DNA from: Sphaerimonospora mesophila NBRC 14179 = JCM 3151
GTDB taxonomy: Bacteria > Actinomycetota > Actinomycetes > Streptosporangiales > Streptosporangiaceae
Length of the DNA: 64,000 bases
Assembly: GCA_001552515.1 (NCBI GenBank)
Contig: BCRI01000020.1
Location: forward strand, 1-64,000
Direction of reading: 5' to 3'
Part shown: in pieces, positions 53,275 to 62,668 of the stretch
How positions within the stretch are numbered: the stretch's first letter is position 1
How the letters are laid out: each line of letters starts with the position of its first letter
The notes under the pieces: model-generated
Told to the model about the DNA's origin: nothing
Databases searched by the model: none
The model's input: the letters and a program-made list of their open reading frames with translations, nothing else
Position numbers and translations under genes: made by a program

Positions 53275-54369
53275 TCAGCTCGAGACGAGCACTCCCTGCT
53301 CGACGGGCCAGGCGACGCGTACCGGGGTGCCCGGAGTGACCTCGCCCGATGCCCCGGCCGGCTCGCGCACCGTGAACCGGAGGCCGCAGTCCAGCTCGAC
53401 CGTGACCGTGCTGTACGCACCGAGGTAGGTCAGGCCGGACACGGTGCCCTCCAGCGTGTTGTGGCCGGCCGGAACAGGGGTGGACAGGGGCAGGACGGTG
53501 AGGCGCTCGGGACGGATCACCACGGACGCGGTCCCGGAGCCGGCGGATGACGCGCCGCGCGGCAGGGCGACACGGAATCCGGGCCCTTCAATGGTCGCCG
53601 GATCGGTCACCTTGCCGGTCAGTACGTTCGACTCGCCGAGGAAGCGGGCCACGAACAGTGTCGCGGGCCGTTCGTAGAGATCTCGCGCACTGCCCACCTG
53701 GTCGATCCGGCCCTCGTTGAACACCGCGATCCGGTCGGACAGGGCGAGGGCCTCCTCCTGGTCGTGGGTGACGAAGACGAAGGTGATCCCGAGCTCGCGG
53801 TGCATGCGGGCGATCTCGCCCTGCAACTGCTCGCGGAGCTTCTTGTCCAGTGCGCCGAGCGGCTCGTCCATCAGCAGGACCCGTGGGTTGAACACGACCG
53901 CGCGGGCCAGTGCCACCCGCTGCTGCTGACCGCCGGACAACTGCCGGGGCAGGCGATCGCCCATCGCGCCGAGCTGGACGAGTTCCAGGGCCTCGGCGAC
54001 GCGTGCGGCGATCTCGGCCTTGCCGACCTTGCGCTGCCTGAGCGGGAACGCGATGTTCTGTGCGGCGGTCATATGCGGGAACAGCGCGTAGTGCTGGAAC
54101 ACCACGCCCAGGTCCCGCTTGTACGGGGGAAGCCCCGCCACGTCGTACCCGTCGACCTCGATCGAGCCGGAGGTGGCGCGGGTGAATCCGGCGATCATGC
54201 TGAGGGTGGTGGTCTTGCCCGACCCGGATGGTCCCAGAAGTGTCATGAACTCACCGGCGGCGATCTCCAGGTCGATCCCGTCCACGGCAGCGGGCGCGCT
54301 GCCGTACCGCTTGGTGAGGGCGGTCAGGCGGACCGCCGCGCCGCCGGGGTCCCTCGCCGTCCTCGTCAT
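53275..54369 (-). CDS. ABC transporter ATPase, PotA-like
   Basis: This 364-residue ATPase has Walker A GPSGSGKTT, signature LSGGQQQRVALARA, Walker B VLLMDEPLGALD and switch His in FVFVTHDQEEAL. A C-terminal TOBE region (SVVIRPERLTVLP) is typical of spermidine/putrescine and iron importers. ATG 54369 follows AAGGAGG and overlaps the permease stop. It powers uptake through the two permeases encoded just upstream in the operon. Confidence 0.95.
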   Translation of the reverse strand: MTRTARDPGGAAVRLTALTKRYGSAPAAVDGIDLEIAAGEFMTLLGPSGSGKTTTLSMIAGFTRATSGSIEVDGYDVAGLPPYKRDLGVVFQHYALFPHMTAAQNIAFPLRQRKVGKAEIAARVAEALELVQLGAMGDRLPRQLSGGQQQRVALARAVVFNPRVLLMDEPLGALDKKLREQLQGEIARMHRELGITFVFVTHDQEEALALSDRIAVFNEGRIDQVGSARDLYERPATLFVARFLGESNVLTGKVTDPATIEGPGFRVALPRGASSAGSGTASVVIRPERLTVLPLSTPVPAGHNTLEGTVSGLTYLGAYSTVTVELDCGLRFTVREPAGASGEVTPGTPVRVAWPVEQGVLVSS

Positions 54370-55166
54370 CGGGCCTCCTTGGAAGAGCGCCGCACCAGTT
54401 GCGGCAGCAGGATCAGTGCGGTTGTGACGACCAGGACGAGCGTGGAAGCGGCCGCGATCGTCGGGTCGGTCTCGACGGTCACGCTCGAGAACATCTTCAC
54501 CGGAAGGGTGTGCAGCTCGGGGCTCTGCAGGTAGAGCGCGACCACCACCTCGTCCAAAGAGGTGACGAACGCGAAGACCGCGCCAGACAGCACCCCCGGG
54601 AGGATCAGCGGCAGCGTCACCCGCGTGAACGTGGTGAACGGGCGGGCGCCGAGCGATGCGGCGGCCTGTTCGAGCCGCCGATCGTAGCCGCGCAGCACCG
54701 CCGACACCGCGACGATCACGAACGGGATGGCGAGCGCGGTGTGCGCGAGCACGAAACCGGCGGTGGTGCCGGTGAGCCCCCACACGAGGAACACCGCGTA
54801 CACGCCGATCGCCGCGACGATCTGCGGGACGATCATCGGCGCCATCAGCAGCCCGTTGACCAGGCCTTTGCCGCGGAACCGTCCGGAGTTGTTCAGGGCG
54901 AGTGCGGCACAGGTGCCGAGGGCGGACGCGACCACCGCGACCAGTAGCGCGATGCGCAGTGAGGTGAGCAGAGCATCGCGCCAGCCGGGGTCGGTGAAGA
55001 AGTTCTCGTACCAGCGCAGCGACCAGCTCTCCGGCGGGAAGGCGAAGCTCGCCCTGCCGGTGAAGGACAGGGGGATCACGACCAGGGTGGGCGCGACGAG
55101 GACGGCGCCGACGAGGGCGGCCAGCAGCCGAAGGCCGATGCCGCCGCGGAGTTCGTTCTCGCCCAT
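54366..55166 (-). CDS. ABC transporter permease, PotC-like
   Basis: This is a 266-residue inner-membrane protein with about six hydrophobic segments. The coupling-loop motif AAASLGARPFTTFTRVTLPLI (EAA-type) contacts the ATPase. It is the second permease of the polyamine-type importer. It overlaps the preceding permease by one base and the ATPase by four. Confidence 0.93.
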   Translation of the reverse strand: MGENELRGGIGLRLLAALVGAVLVAPTLVVIPLSFTGRASFAFPPESWSLRWYENFFTDPGWRDALLTSLRIALLVAVVASALGTCAALALNNSGRFRGKGLVNGLLMAPMIVPQIVAAIGVYAVFLVWGLTGTTAGFVLAHTALAIPFVIVAVSAVLRGYDRRLEQAAASLGARPFTTFTRVTLPLILPGVLSGAVFAFVTSLDEVVVALYLQSPELHTLPVKMFSSVTVETDPTIAAASTLVLVVTTALILLPQLVRRSSKEAR

Positions 55167-56053
55167 CAGTCCTCTTCCCCCAGTCCGAGCGCCGCCGCCG
55201 GGCGGGCCACCCGTGACACGGCGAGCAGCAGCAGCCCGGTCAACGCGAGCAGCACCAGCGACAGGGCGCCGGCGCCGCCGAAGTCCAGCAGCTTCTCCAC
55301 CTTGGTGCCGATGACCTGAGCGATCAGGGACTGCTGCGGGGAGCCCAGGAGGCGCGGGGTGATGTAGAAACCGAGCGCCAGGACGAACACCAGCGTGTAG
55401 CCGGCCACGACGCCCGGCATCGACAGCGGCAGGTAGATCCGGCCGAACACGGTGCGTGGGGGAGCCCCGAGACTCACCGCCGCCGACAGCAGCCGGCGGT
55501 CGATGCCGCTCATCGCGCTGTAGAGCGGAAGGACCATGTACGGCAGGAGCACCTGCACCATTCCGACCGCGACCCCGACGGCGGTACCGAGCAGGGCCTT
55601 GTCGCCCAGGCCGAGCAGGCCCGTCAGCTTCGACAACGGCCCGCCCTCCTGCAGGAGGACGATCCACGCGAAGTTCCGGGCCATGAGGCTCGTCCAGAAC
55701 GGAAGCAGTACCAGTGCCATCAGCACCGCCCGCCAGCGGGGCGAGACGACCGTCATCAGGTGCGCGTACGGATAGGCGAGCAGCAGAGTCAGGGTCGCGA
55801 CGCCGAACGCGGTGATCAGGGTGCGGGTCAGCACGCGCAGGGTCACCGGGTCGGCGAACACCTCCCGCAGGTTCTCGACGCCGAGCTGGGGCTCGCTGAA
55901 CGCGCGCCACACGATGGCGGCCACCGGGTAGGCGAAGAACACGAACAGCATCACCAGCGCGGGGGCCAGCAGGAGCAGGCCGCGGTGGCGGCGCGCTCGC
56001 TCCCGTGCGGGTGGGATGGCGGCGGCGCGGACAGGCGATGTGGTGGCGGTCAT
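55166..56053 (-). CDS. ABC transporter permease, PotB-like
   Basis: This is a 295-residue protein with about six membrane segments. It starts with a basic N-terminus before LLLLAPALVMLFVFFAYPVA and carries the EAA-type loop AAVSLGAPPRTVFGRIYLPLS. It forms the heterodimeric channel with the PotC-like permease. ATG 56053 lies ten bases after the binding-protein stop. Confidence 0.93.
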   Translation of the reverse strand: MTATTSPVRAAAIPPARERARRHRGLLLLAPALVMLFVFFAYPVAAIVWRAFSEPQLGVENLREVFADPVTLRVLTRTLITAFGVATLTLLLAYPYAHLMTVVSPRWRAVLMALVLLPFWTSLMARNFAWIVLLQEGGPLSKLTGLLGLGDKALLGTAVGVAVGMVQVLLPYMVLPLYSAMSGIDRRLLSAAVSLGAPPRTVFGRIYLPLSMPGVVAGYTLVFVLALGFYITPRLLGSPQQSLIAQVIGTKVEKLLDFGGAGALSLVLLALTGLLLLAVSRVARPAAALGLGEED

Positions 56054-56063
56054 GATGGTGCGC

Positions 56064-57119
56064 TCAGCCGGTCGTCCAGGCGGTCCAGCGCTTGGTGGCC
56101 TCGTCCATGTTCGCGCCCCACCAGGCCGCGTCCTGGAAGAAACCCGCCTTCTGGACGTCGTCCCGCGCGGTGTTCCACTCCTGGGCAAGAGCGTCGAGTT
56201 GCGGCCTGGCGTCGATGTTGATCGGTGCGTACGGCTGGTCCTCGGCGAACCTGGCCTGAGGGTCGGCACCGGTCGCGTAGGCGATGAAGCTCATCGCCAG
56301 GTCCTTGTTGGGCGCGCCCTTGGGAACCATCAAAACGGCGTAGGCGAGCATGTTGTCGTTCCAGGCCGCCTGGTAGGGAGCGCCGTTCTTGGCGGCCATG
56401 TAAGCGCGGCCGGACCAGACGAGCGCCATGTCGACCTGCTTGGACTCCAGCGCCTGCTGACTCTGCGCCGAGGTGTCCCAGAAGGTCAGGTCCTTTTTGA
56501 TCGAGTCGAGTTTGCGGAACGCACGGTCGAAGTCGAGGGGGTAGAGCCGGTCCTTGGCCACGCCGTCGCCGAGCAGCGCGGCCTCGATCGCGCCGCCGGA
56601 GGCGAAGCCGGGGGCCAGGCGCTTGCCGGGGAACCTGGTGGTGTCGAAGAAGTCGGCCGTGGAGGTCGGCGGGTTGGCGCCGTACTTGTCCTTGTCGTAG
56701 ACGAGAACCAGCGAGTACATCGCGTCGGGGACCGCGCAGTCGCTGACCGTGCCGGGCGGGAACTTCGACTTGTCGATCTTCGTGAAGTCGAGCTTCTCAG
56801 CGTAGGTGCCGCAGACGCCGACCGGGAAGTACGGCTCGGTGTCGACGACGTCCCAGGTGACACGCTTGGCGTCGACCATCGTTTTGATCTTGGCGTAGTC
56901 GGTCGGCTGGTCCTGGACGGCGGTCACACCCTCCTGCTTCGCCCAGGGGGTCAGCCAGTTCTCCGCCTGGGCCTGCTGGTAGCCGCTCCCGTAGGACGTG
57001 AAGGTCAGCTTCTTCTCGGAGGAGGCGCCCGAGCCGTCAGAACCGCCACAGGCGGCCGTGATCAGCATCAGAGTCGCGCCGGCCGCCGCGAGCAGCACTC
57101 CGCGAGACGACATATGCAT
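56064..57119 (-). CDS. Extracellular solute-binding lipoprotein, PotD-like
   Basis: This is a 351-residue lipoprotein: a short basic N-terminus, hydrophobic stretch and lipobox LITAAC with the lipidated Cys near residue 24. The mature part (KLTFTSYGSGYQQAQAENWL) matches binding proteins of polyamine-like compounds. It is the first gene of an eight-gene leftward operon with permeases, ATPase, cupin, deacetylase, M24 enzyme and flavin oxidase, and it sets the substrate. GGAG lies seven bases before ATG 57119. Confidence 0.92.
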   Translation of the reverse strand: MHMSSRGVLLAAAGATLMLITAACGGSDGSGASSEKKLTFTSYGSGYQQAQAENWLTPWAKQEGVTAVQDQPTDYAKIKTMVDAKRVTWDVVDTEPYFPVGVCGTYAEKLDFTKIDKSKFPPGTVSDCAVPDAMYSLVLVYDKDKYGANPPTSTADFFDTTRFPGKRLAPGFASGGAIEAALLGDGVAKDRLYPLDFDRAFRKLDSIKKDLTFWDTSAQSQQALESKQVDMALVWSGRAYMAAKNGAPYQAAWNDNMLAYAVLMVPKGAPNKDLAMSFIAYATGADPQARFAEDQPYAPINIDARPQLDALAQEWNTARDDVQKAGFFQDAAWWGANMDEATKRWTAWTTG

Positions 57120-57146
57120 AGGGGATCTCCGTCCCGTGGGTTCAAC

Positions 57147-57160
57147 AATAAGGTCTTATT
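57147..57160. promoter_or_regulatory. Palindromic operator candidate
   Basis: AATAAG-GT-CTTATT is a perfect inverted repeat in the 111-base gap between the transporter operon and the divergent TetR gene. Outer GTCCC (57131-57135) and GGGAC (57163-57167) also mirror each other. It is the likely binding site of the adjacent TetR protein, overlapping both promoters. Confidence 0.7.
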
Positions 57161-57230
57161 ATGGGACAGTGGAGACGTAATGCAATACCCTCGTCCCACT
57201 TGGCCCTTGATCACATGAGGCAGGACACGC

Positions 57231-57989
57231 ATGCCAGGACGCTCGTCGGACTCTACCGGTCGTCGCAGGTCAGGTGAGGGGGGCGATGCGCTCGCTTCGC
57301 GACGCAGATTTCAGATCATCTCCGCGGCGAGCGAAGTCATCTGCAGGCAGGGCATCGACGGGGCCCGGCTCAAGGACATCGCGGACGAGGCAGGCGTCTC
57401 GCTCGGCATGGTGCAGCATTACTTCCGGCACCGTGAGGCTCTCATCGACGAGACGGTGGGCGCGATGTTGGAGCTCACTCTCGCGACCTGGCGATCGGTC
57501 CAGGCGCGGGAGTCCGATCCGGTGCGCCGGTTGTTCGCGCTGCTGCGCTTTCAGGTCGCGGGCTGGGCGCCGTTCGAGAAGCGCTGGGCGTTCTGGATGG
57601 AGTTCTGGGCCGTGGCGCACCGTGACACGACGCTCAAAGGTCACGCCCGGGAGGTCTACCGGCGATGGGGTGAGCCTTTCCGATCCACTATCGAGGAGGG
57701 GGCCGCTCTCGGCGCCTTCCGCCCGGTGTTCCCGGTCGACCGCCTCATCGTTCTGCTGATGTCACTGGCTGACGGGACCGCCGTGCGTGTCCTGTACGAC
57801 TCGGATTCCCTGGACGAGGAGGGCATGTTCGCCCTGCTGGTGGACGCGGCCTGCGCGATGCTGCGGATCGAGGAGTCCGTCCGCGACGCCGCGTTGGCCG
57901 CCCTGCCCCGGGTGATAAGCCACAGCTACCCGCTGGAGCCCGTCGAGTCGAAGGACATCGACTGGTCTCCGGTGACCGGGCGGATCTGA
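57231..57989 (+). CDS. TetR-family transcriptional regulator
   Basis: This 252-residue regulator has the helix-turn-helix ARLKDIADEAGVSLGMVQHYF and a C-terminal domain of the BetI/TetR_C type (FWMEFWAVAHRD). It is divergent from the polyamine-type transport and catabolic operon and probably represses it until the substrate or a breakdown product appears. The palindrome at 57147 is the likely site. A strong hairpin follows the gene. Confidence 0.92.
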   Translation: MPGRSSDSTGRRRSGEGGDALASRRRFQIISAASEVICRQGIDGARLKDIADEAGVSLGMVQHYFRHREALIDETVGAMLELTLATWRSVQARESDPVRRLFALLRFQVAGWAPFEKRWAFWMEFWAVAHRDTTLKGHAREVYRRWGEPFRSTIEEGAALGAFRPVFPVDRLIVLLMSLADGTAVRVLYDSDSLDEEGMFALLVDAACAMLRIEESVRDAALAALPRVISHSYPLEPVESKDIDWSPVTGRI

Positions 57990-58016
57990 CATCCATCCCC
58001 CGCGTATCGGAGGTGA

Positions 58017-58052
58017 GCGAGGGGGGACCATGCCGGGATGGTCCCCCCTCGC
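58017..58052. terminator. Bidirectional terminator
   Basis: A perfect 14-bp stem, GCGAGGGGGGACCA and its complement, has an 8-nt loop. It lies between the convergent TetR gene and the large secreted protein gene and likely ends both transcripts. Confidence 0.85.
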
Positions 58053-58088
58053 CTTGATCAGGTCAGATCCATGCGGTCGCCGGCGCCG

Positions 58089-61022
58089 TCAGAAGCGCTG
58101 CCAGGTGGCTCCCGTCCGCTGCTGGAACACCCCCGGCCTGGAGTAGTCGCACACTCCCCGGGGGAAGATCGTGCGCAACCGGTTCCACTGCTCGTCGGTC
58201 CACTCGACCGCGTAGGCGTCGCGTCGCGGCGTGGTCAATCGGCACGTGATGATGTCGGCGGTGACGTCCTCTCCCGCCACTTCCCGGGGGAAGGACGCGG
58301 TCGGATACAGCCGTTCACACTCGCCGGCCGGGTCGCGGTCGAGCGACTCGGCGATGAACCGCGGTTCGGTGTCGCGGGTGTTGCAGCCCTCGACCAGGGT
58401 GGCCGGCCGTGCCGCGGCGATCCGCTTGATCTGCTTGCCGCCCGGGTGCATGCCGTCGAGGTTGGTCAGCCAGTGGTCCATCTGGGTCACCGCGTGCCGC
58501 ACCAACGGACTCTCGGTGCTGAACAGGCCGTATCGGGCGTCCTCCAGCAGACTGACGTGGTTCGCCGCCGTGCCGTTGGCCTCCTTCAGCCGTTCCCGCA
58601 TGGAGAAGGTGTGATAGCGGACATGGATGTCGCCCCAGGACACGTCGTCCCAGTAGGAGCGGTAATCGATGATCGGTGTCTTGGCCAGCCCACGACCGCC
58701 GCTGGTCACCCGTCCGGTCCGGTAGGCGATCCGGGTGGCCTCGGGGTCGGCCTCGGTCCGCCGGGGTACGACGTTCGCGTCGGCGTCGAGGCCGCCGACG
58801 CGCTGGTTGAGGTCGAGGAACTGTTCCGGTGTGATGTGGCCCTCGTTGAGGGCGCCGAGCCCGTACTGGATGCCGACGTTGCCGAGCGGCCTTCTGGCGA
58901 AGCCGGTGGCCGGGTCGGCGCCGTACACGTTGATCGCATGGTCGTAGACACCGCAGCGGACGCCGGTCGGGTTGGTGGCCGGGTCGTACCGCAACCGCTC
59001 GGGCACCATCTCGCACTCGTGCCGCGGGTCGATCCGGGAGGCGCCCCGTGACATCGCCGACACCATGGCGGCGGTGGCGAAGCCCGACGCCCGGCGCTTC
59101 TGCTCGTCCGTCCACGGGACCGTCGCGCCGGTCCTGAAGTAGGTGTCGAGCAGACGTGCGTCGGTGAGGAAGTTGACCGTGCTGATGCCGACGTCGGGGA
59201 ACGAGCAGCCGACGACGATGCCGTCGAAGATGCCCGGGTAGTTGTCGGCGATCTGGTGGGCCTGATACGACCCGCCGGAGCAGCCGTAGCCGATCGTGTG
59301 CTCGACCGGCCCGTGTCTCTCGATGAACAGCTCCTTCGTCATCATCGCCGACTCGGCCGCCGTGACGTCGTTGCAGTTGTTGCCGAACACGTTCAGCGAC
59401 GACGACATCAGCGCGAACCCGCGGCCGAGCAGGAACGGGTCGGTGACGGTGCCGGTGCCGCTGCCCGAGCGGTACCACCCGCCCGCGCAGCCGCCGCCGA
59501 GGGTGAACACGGCCCGGCCGTTCCAACCCGCGGGGCGCGCCGTCGGAGACGGCTCGGGCTCGGCCAGCGGGTCGTGCAGCATGCTCATCTGGACCACCGC
59601 ACGGTTGGCGGTGGTGGTCTCCATCCTGACGATGAACGGAACGGTGACCCCGAGCGAGTTGGTCGTCCTGGCCAGGTCGGCGGGGTAGGCGGTGGCCCCG
59701 GCCGGCCAGCGCTTGTACGCGTTGCCGGTGGACGACTGGTAGAAGTAGTCGACCCGGGGCTCGATCGTGCAGTTCGCGTCGAGCGGCTCGCCGAGGGTCC
59801 CGCCGATCACCGGGATGCGGAACGCCGCCGTCTCGCAGGCGAACGGCTGCTGGTGCGGTCCGGAGAACACCGGGCCCTGCGCCGGGTGGTTGACCAGTGT
59901 GATCGAGGCACGCGGCCGGCCGGGGACAGGCGCGGAGACCTCGACCGTGTTCTCGCCCATCCGCAGGCCGGTCACCAGACCGGTCAGCTCGTCGGCGCCC
60001 GGCCCGGCCGTGAAGGCCGACGTGATGTCGGTCCGGTCGTTCAGCGTCACGCGCAGGCTCTCACGCGGGACGGCGCGGGGGAGCTCGATCCGAAGCAGCG
60101 AGTCGTCTCCGGTGACCATGTCGGCCCTGCCGGAGATCGTGGAGATCGTGAGTTCGGCCGGACCCGACTCGTCCGGCCCGGCGGTCACCGTGACCGTGAC
60201 GGTCGCGGTCGATCGCTCGGCGCCGTCGCCGACCTCGTAGGTGAACGTGTCGACGCCGACGTACTCACGCTCCGGCCGGTAGCGGAGCGAACCGTCCGGC
60301 GCCGTCGTCACGGTCCCGTGGGCCGGCTCGGTCCAGGCCGCCACCGTGGGCGTGGTGCCGTCGGGGAAGCGGTCGTTGCCGAGCACGCCGGGTGCGTCGA
60401 CCGTCAGCTCGGTCCCCTCCGGGGTGGTGTAGGAGTCGTCGACGGCCGTGGGACGCGGCGTGGGCGGCCCTTCGCCGGGTGCCCGGACGACCACCTCGTA
60501 CACGCGGGCCGCGTCCGTGCTGTGCCGCGACTTCCTGGTGACCACGAGCCGTACGGCGCCGGCCACGATGTCGGTGGTGAACGTGACGACGGGCTTGGTG
60601 TTGTCAGTCGCCGTTCCGACGGTCACCCACCCGGCGTCGGTCCTGGCCTCGACGGTGAAGTCGACGAGAACCGTGTCGGCATAGGGGTTGGGCCAGCCAG
60701 AGCCGCTGTATATCCCGACCGTGCCGATTCGGGTCTGGGCCGGGAAGTCGATCGTCAACGTGGGCGTGGCGTCGCTCGCCGATGACATCCAGCGCGAGGA
60801 CTCCGCGCACGTGCCGTCGATGGCGTTCTTCGCGCCGTAACTAGAGCTGTAGGTCGAGGACGCCGTGACGGTCGCCCCCATCGCTCGATGGCCGGTGCAT
60901 TCGATGTCCTGCGCCGCGGCGGCGGCCGGCGGTGGCGCGGCCACCGTCAGGGCGCCCGCTGTCAGCACGGCGGCGATCGACAGCGCGATTGTCGAGGATC
61001 TCCGGTTCATCCTCGCGATCAC
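58089..61022 (-). CDS. Large secreted protein with F5/8-type C and Ig-like modules and a DUF6351/tannase-like hydrolase domain
   Basis: This 977-residue exported protein has a signal peptide of about 37 residues ending in an Ala-rich stretch. A discoidin-like carbohydrate-binding region at about 45-180 follows (GATVTASSTYSSSYGAKNAI). A cadherin/Ig-like repeat at about 190-285 contains VDDSYTTPEGTELTVDAPG. A long C-terminal region has a nucleophile-type motif GYGCSGGSYQAHQIADNYPG, as in tannase and feruloyl esterase folds. I associate the C-terminal part with the DUF6351 family. It probably cleaves an ester or polymer outside the cell. GTG 61022 follows GGAG by about six bases. Confidence 0.82.
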   Translation of the reverse strand: MIARMNRRSSTIALSIAAVLTAGALTVAAPPPAAAAAQDIECTGHRAMGATVTASSTYSSSYGAKNAIDGTCAESSRWMSSASDATPTLTIDFPAQTRIGTVGIYSGSGWPNPYADTVLVDFTVEARTDAGWVTVGTATDNTKPVVTFTTDIVAGAVRLVVTRKSRHSTDAARVYEVVVRAPGEGPPTPRPTAVDDSYTTPEGTELTVDAPGVLGNDRFPDGTTPTVAAWTEPAHGTVTTAPDGSLRYRPEREYVGVDTFTYEVGDGAERSTATVTVTVTAGPDESGPAELTISTISGRADMVTGDDSLLRIELPRAVPRESLRVTLNDRTDITSAFTAGPGADELTGLVTGLRMGENTVEVSAPVPGRPRASITLVNHPAQGPVFSGPHQQPFACETAAFRIPVIGGTLGEPLDANCTIEPRVDYFYQSSTGNAYKRWPAGATAYPADLARTTNSLGVTVPFIVRMETTTANRAVVQMSMLHDPLAEPEPSPTARPAGWNGRAVFTLGGGCAGGWYRSGSGTGTVTDPFLLGRGFALMSSSLNVFGNNCNDVTAAESAMMTKELFIERHGPVEHTIGYGCSGGSYQAHQIADNYPGIFDGIVVGCSFPDVGISTVNFLTDARLLDTYFRTGATVPWTDEQKRRASGFATAAMVSAMSRGASRIDPRHECEMVPERLRYDPATNPTGVRCGVYDHAINVYGADPATGFARRPLGNVGIQYGLGALNEGHITPEQFLDLNQRVGGLDADANVVPRRTEADPEATRIAYRTGRVTSGGRGLAKTPIIDYRSYWDDVSWGDIHVRYHTFSMRERLKEANGTAANHVSLLEDARYGLFSTESPLVRHAVTQMDHWLTNLDGMHPGGKQIKRIAAARPATLVEGCNTRDTEPRFIAESLDRDPAGECERLYPTASFPREVAGEDVTADIITCRLTTPRRDAYAVEWTDEQWNRLRTIFPRGVCDYSRPGVFQQRTGATWQRF

Positions 61023-61063
61023 GTCATCTCCTCATTTCGGGGGTGGGGGGGATCTGGCGGCTA

Positions 61064-61101
61064 CGCCGGCCCGTCGACCGCGTGCGGTCGACGGGCCGGC
61101 G
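61064..61101 (-). terminator. Long perfect hairpin
   Basis: An 18-bp perfect inverted repeat with a 2-nt centre (CGCCGGCCCGTCGACCGC and its complement) lies in the 86-base gap after the secreted protein gene at 61109. It likely terminates or attenuates transcription before the DUF6351-like gene. Confidence 0.8.
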
Positions 61102-61108
61102 AGCGCTC

Positions 61109-62572
61109 TCAGGGGCCGTCGGGATAGATGAGGTGAACGCGGATGTTGGTCCAGTTCTGCGGACAGGTCTGCGCCTGGCAGTTGCTCGGGTCGTGCACTC
61201 CCACCAACTGCGGGCTCTGCTGCCAGGTCTCGCCGTGGTCGTAGGAGACCTCGAAGTAGGTGGACTCGGCGAGGTTGTCCGGGTCGAACGTGGTCCTGGC
61301 GTACATGCCGAACACCGGTGCGACGGCCTCCCAGCCGGGCGAGAACGAGGGCTTGCCGTCGATGATGTACCGGTCGTCGTTGAGCCGTTTCGGATCGGAG
61401 CCGATCGGGCCGACGATGAGCCACTGGGGCCGGTCGATGAAGGAGTTCTGTCCGAGGTCGTTGCTCAGGAACTTGACGTGGTTGGCGGGGACTATCTGGA
61501 AACCGCCGCGTACGTTCTCGTCCCAGCTGAACCCGACGTACGGCGAGGTCGAGAACGTCAGCGCGCCGGGGTGGTTGGTGTCCATCTGGCCGACGTGGGC
61601 GAACTCCGTCCCGCCGAAGCGCCCGATGCCCTCGACGCGCTGGACGACGTCGGCGATCCGGCGCTTGTGGCCCCGGGCGTAGCCGACGTAGATCCCGCCG
61701 TTCCGCGAGTGCGTACGCCCCGCGACCGTGTCACCGGCGGCCCAGTTCTCGAACTCGATGTAGGTCGGTGAGGAGTTCCGTACCACGGGCCGGTGGGCGG
61801 TGAAGCGCAGGCGCCGCGGAGGAGCCGCGTCCGGGTCGCCGCGGAAGTGATCGGCGATGGGGAGCCAGGACTGTTTCGCCTCGTCGAAGTAGGTCAGCGG
61901 TGAGCCCGTGGGCAGCGAGCTCTTTCCACCGAAGATTCCCGAGCCTCCGGGGATGTCCGTGTAGATGGTGTCGGCCAGCCACTTGCCGTGGTCGGCGCCG
62001 ATGTAGCGGTCGGGGCGGATGTTGAGGAGGCTGGTGGTCCAGTCGCGTTCGCCGGTGGCGGGGTCGAAGTTCTCGTAGCGCAGCGGGTCGTAGCTCTCCT
62101 CCGGCCACACCTTGGAGCGCAGCACGTAGACCGACGTGGCGAGCAGGTGCCCCGCGGTGCCGTCGACGGCGCGTGAATACTTCGACGCCCAGAACCCGTC
62201 GTTGGCCTTGACGGTCGAGGTCGCCGGCCGCTGGACGTGCCCGAGCACGGTACGCCGGCCGTCCAGCGTGACGTGCTCGATGGCACCGCCGGTGACGTTG
62301 TCGATCTCGACGTGGAACTGTGCGATGAGACGCGGCCTGTTCTCCGGCATGGCGTGCGGGGGCATGGGCGCCCCCGCCATGTTGGTGATGCCCGACGGCG
62401 CGCCGCCGTCCGGCGACGGGGACTTCGTGAGGGGCGCCGCGTTGGCCGTGGTGGCGGGCACGAGCAACGCGATCATCGCGATGCTCGCCCACCACGGTCT
62501 GGCGGTGCGGCGCCGGCGGGCCGTGGTGGCGTGCGGGGTGTCCGAGCGGGCTGCTCGGCGAGCGGGAACCAT
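61109..62572 (-). CDS. Secreted protein of unknown function
   Basis: I do not recognise this 487-residue exported protein. A basic N-terminus and hydrophobic segment (WWASIAMIALLVPATTANAA) form a signal peptide to about residue 46. The mature part is rich in aromatic and Gly residues without transmembrane segments. It includes a repeated style of FENWAAGDTV, GGIYVGYARGHKRRI and STYFEVSYDHGETWQQSPQL, the last resembling Asp-box or BNR-like beta-propeller strands. ATG 62572 has GGAGGAG upstream. It is divergent from the sugar-type transporter and shares its operator region, so it may act on a polymer that the transporter serves. Confidence 0.7.
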   Translation of the reverse strand: MVPARRAARSDTPHATTARRRRTARPWWASIAMIALLVPATTANAAPLTKSPSPDGGAPSGITNMAGAPMPPHAMPENRPRLIAQFHVEIDNVTGGAIEHVTLDGRRTVLGHVQRPATSTVKANDGFWASKYSRAVDGTAGHLLATSVYVLRSKVWPEESYDPLRYENFDPATGERDWTTSLLNIRPDRYIGADHGKWLADTIYTDIPGGSGIFGGKSSLPTGSPLTYFDEAKQSWLPIADHFRGDPDAAPPRRLRFTAHRPVVRNSSPTYIEFENWAAGDTVAGRTHSRNGGIYVGYARGHKRRIADVVQRVEGIGRFGGTEFAHVGQMDTNHPGALTFSTSPYVGFSWDENVRGGFQIVPANHVKFLSNDLGQNSFIDRPQWLIVGPIGSDPKRLNDDRYIIDGKPSFSPGWEAVAPVFGMYARTTFDPDNLAESTYFEVSYDHGETWQQSPQLVGVHDPSNCQAQTCPQNWTNIRVHLIYPDGP

Positions 62573-62668
62573 GAGACGGCTCCTCCTTCTGGTGTTGCGT
62601 ATTATCACGCCTGCGGTGCCGTCAGTGTTTCCAGTCGAGGCCGGGCCTGTCAATATCCAGCCTTGACG

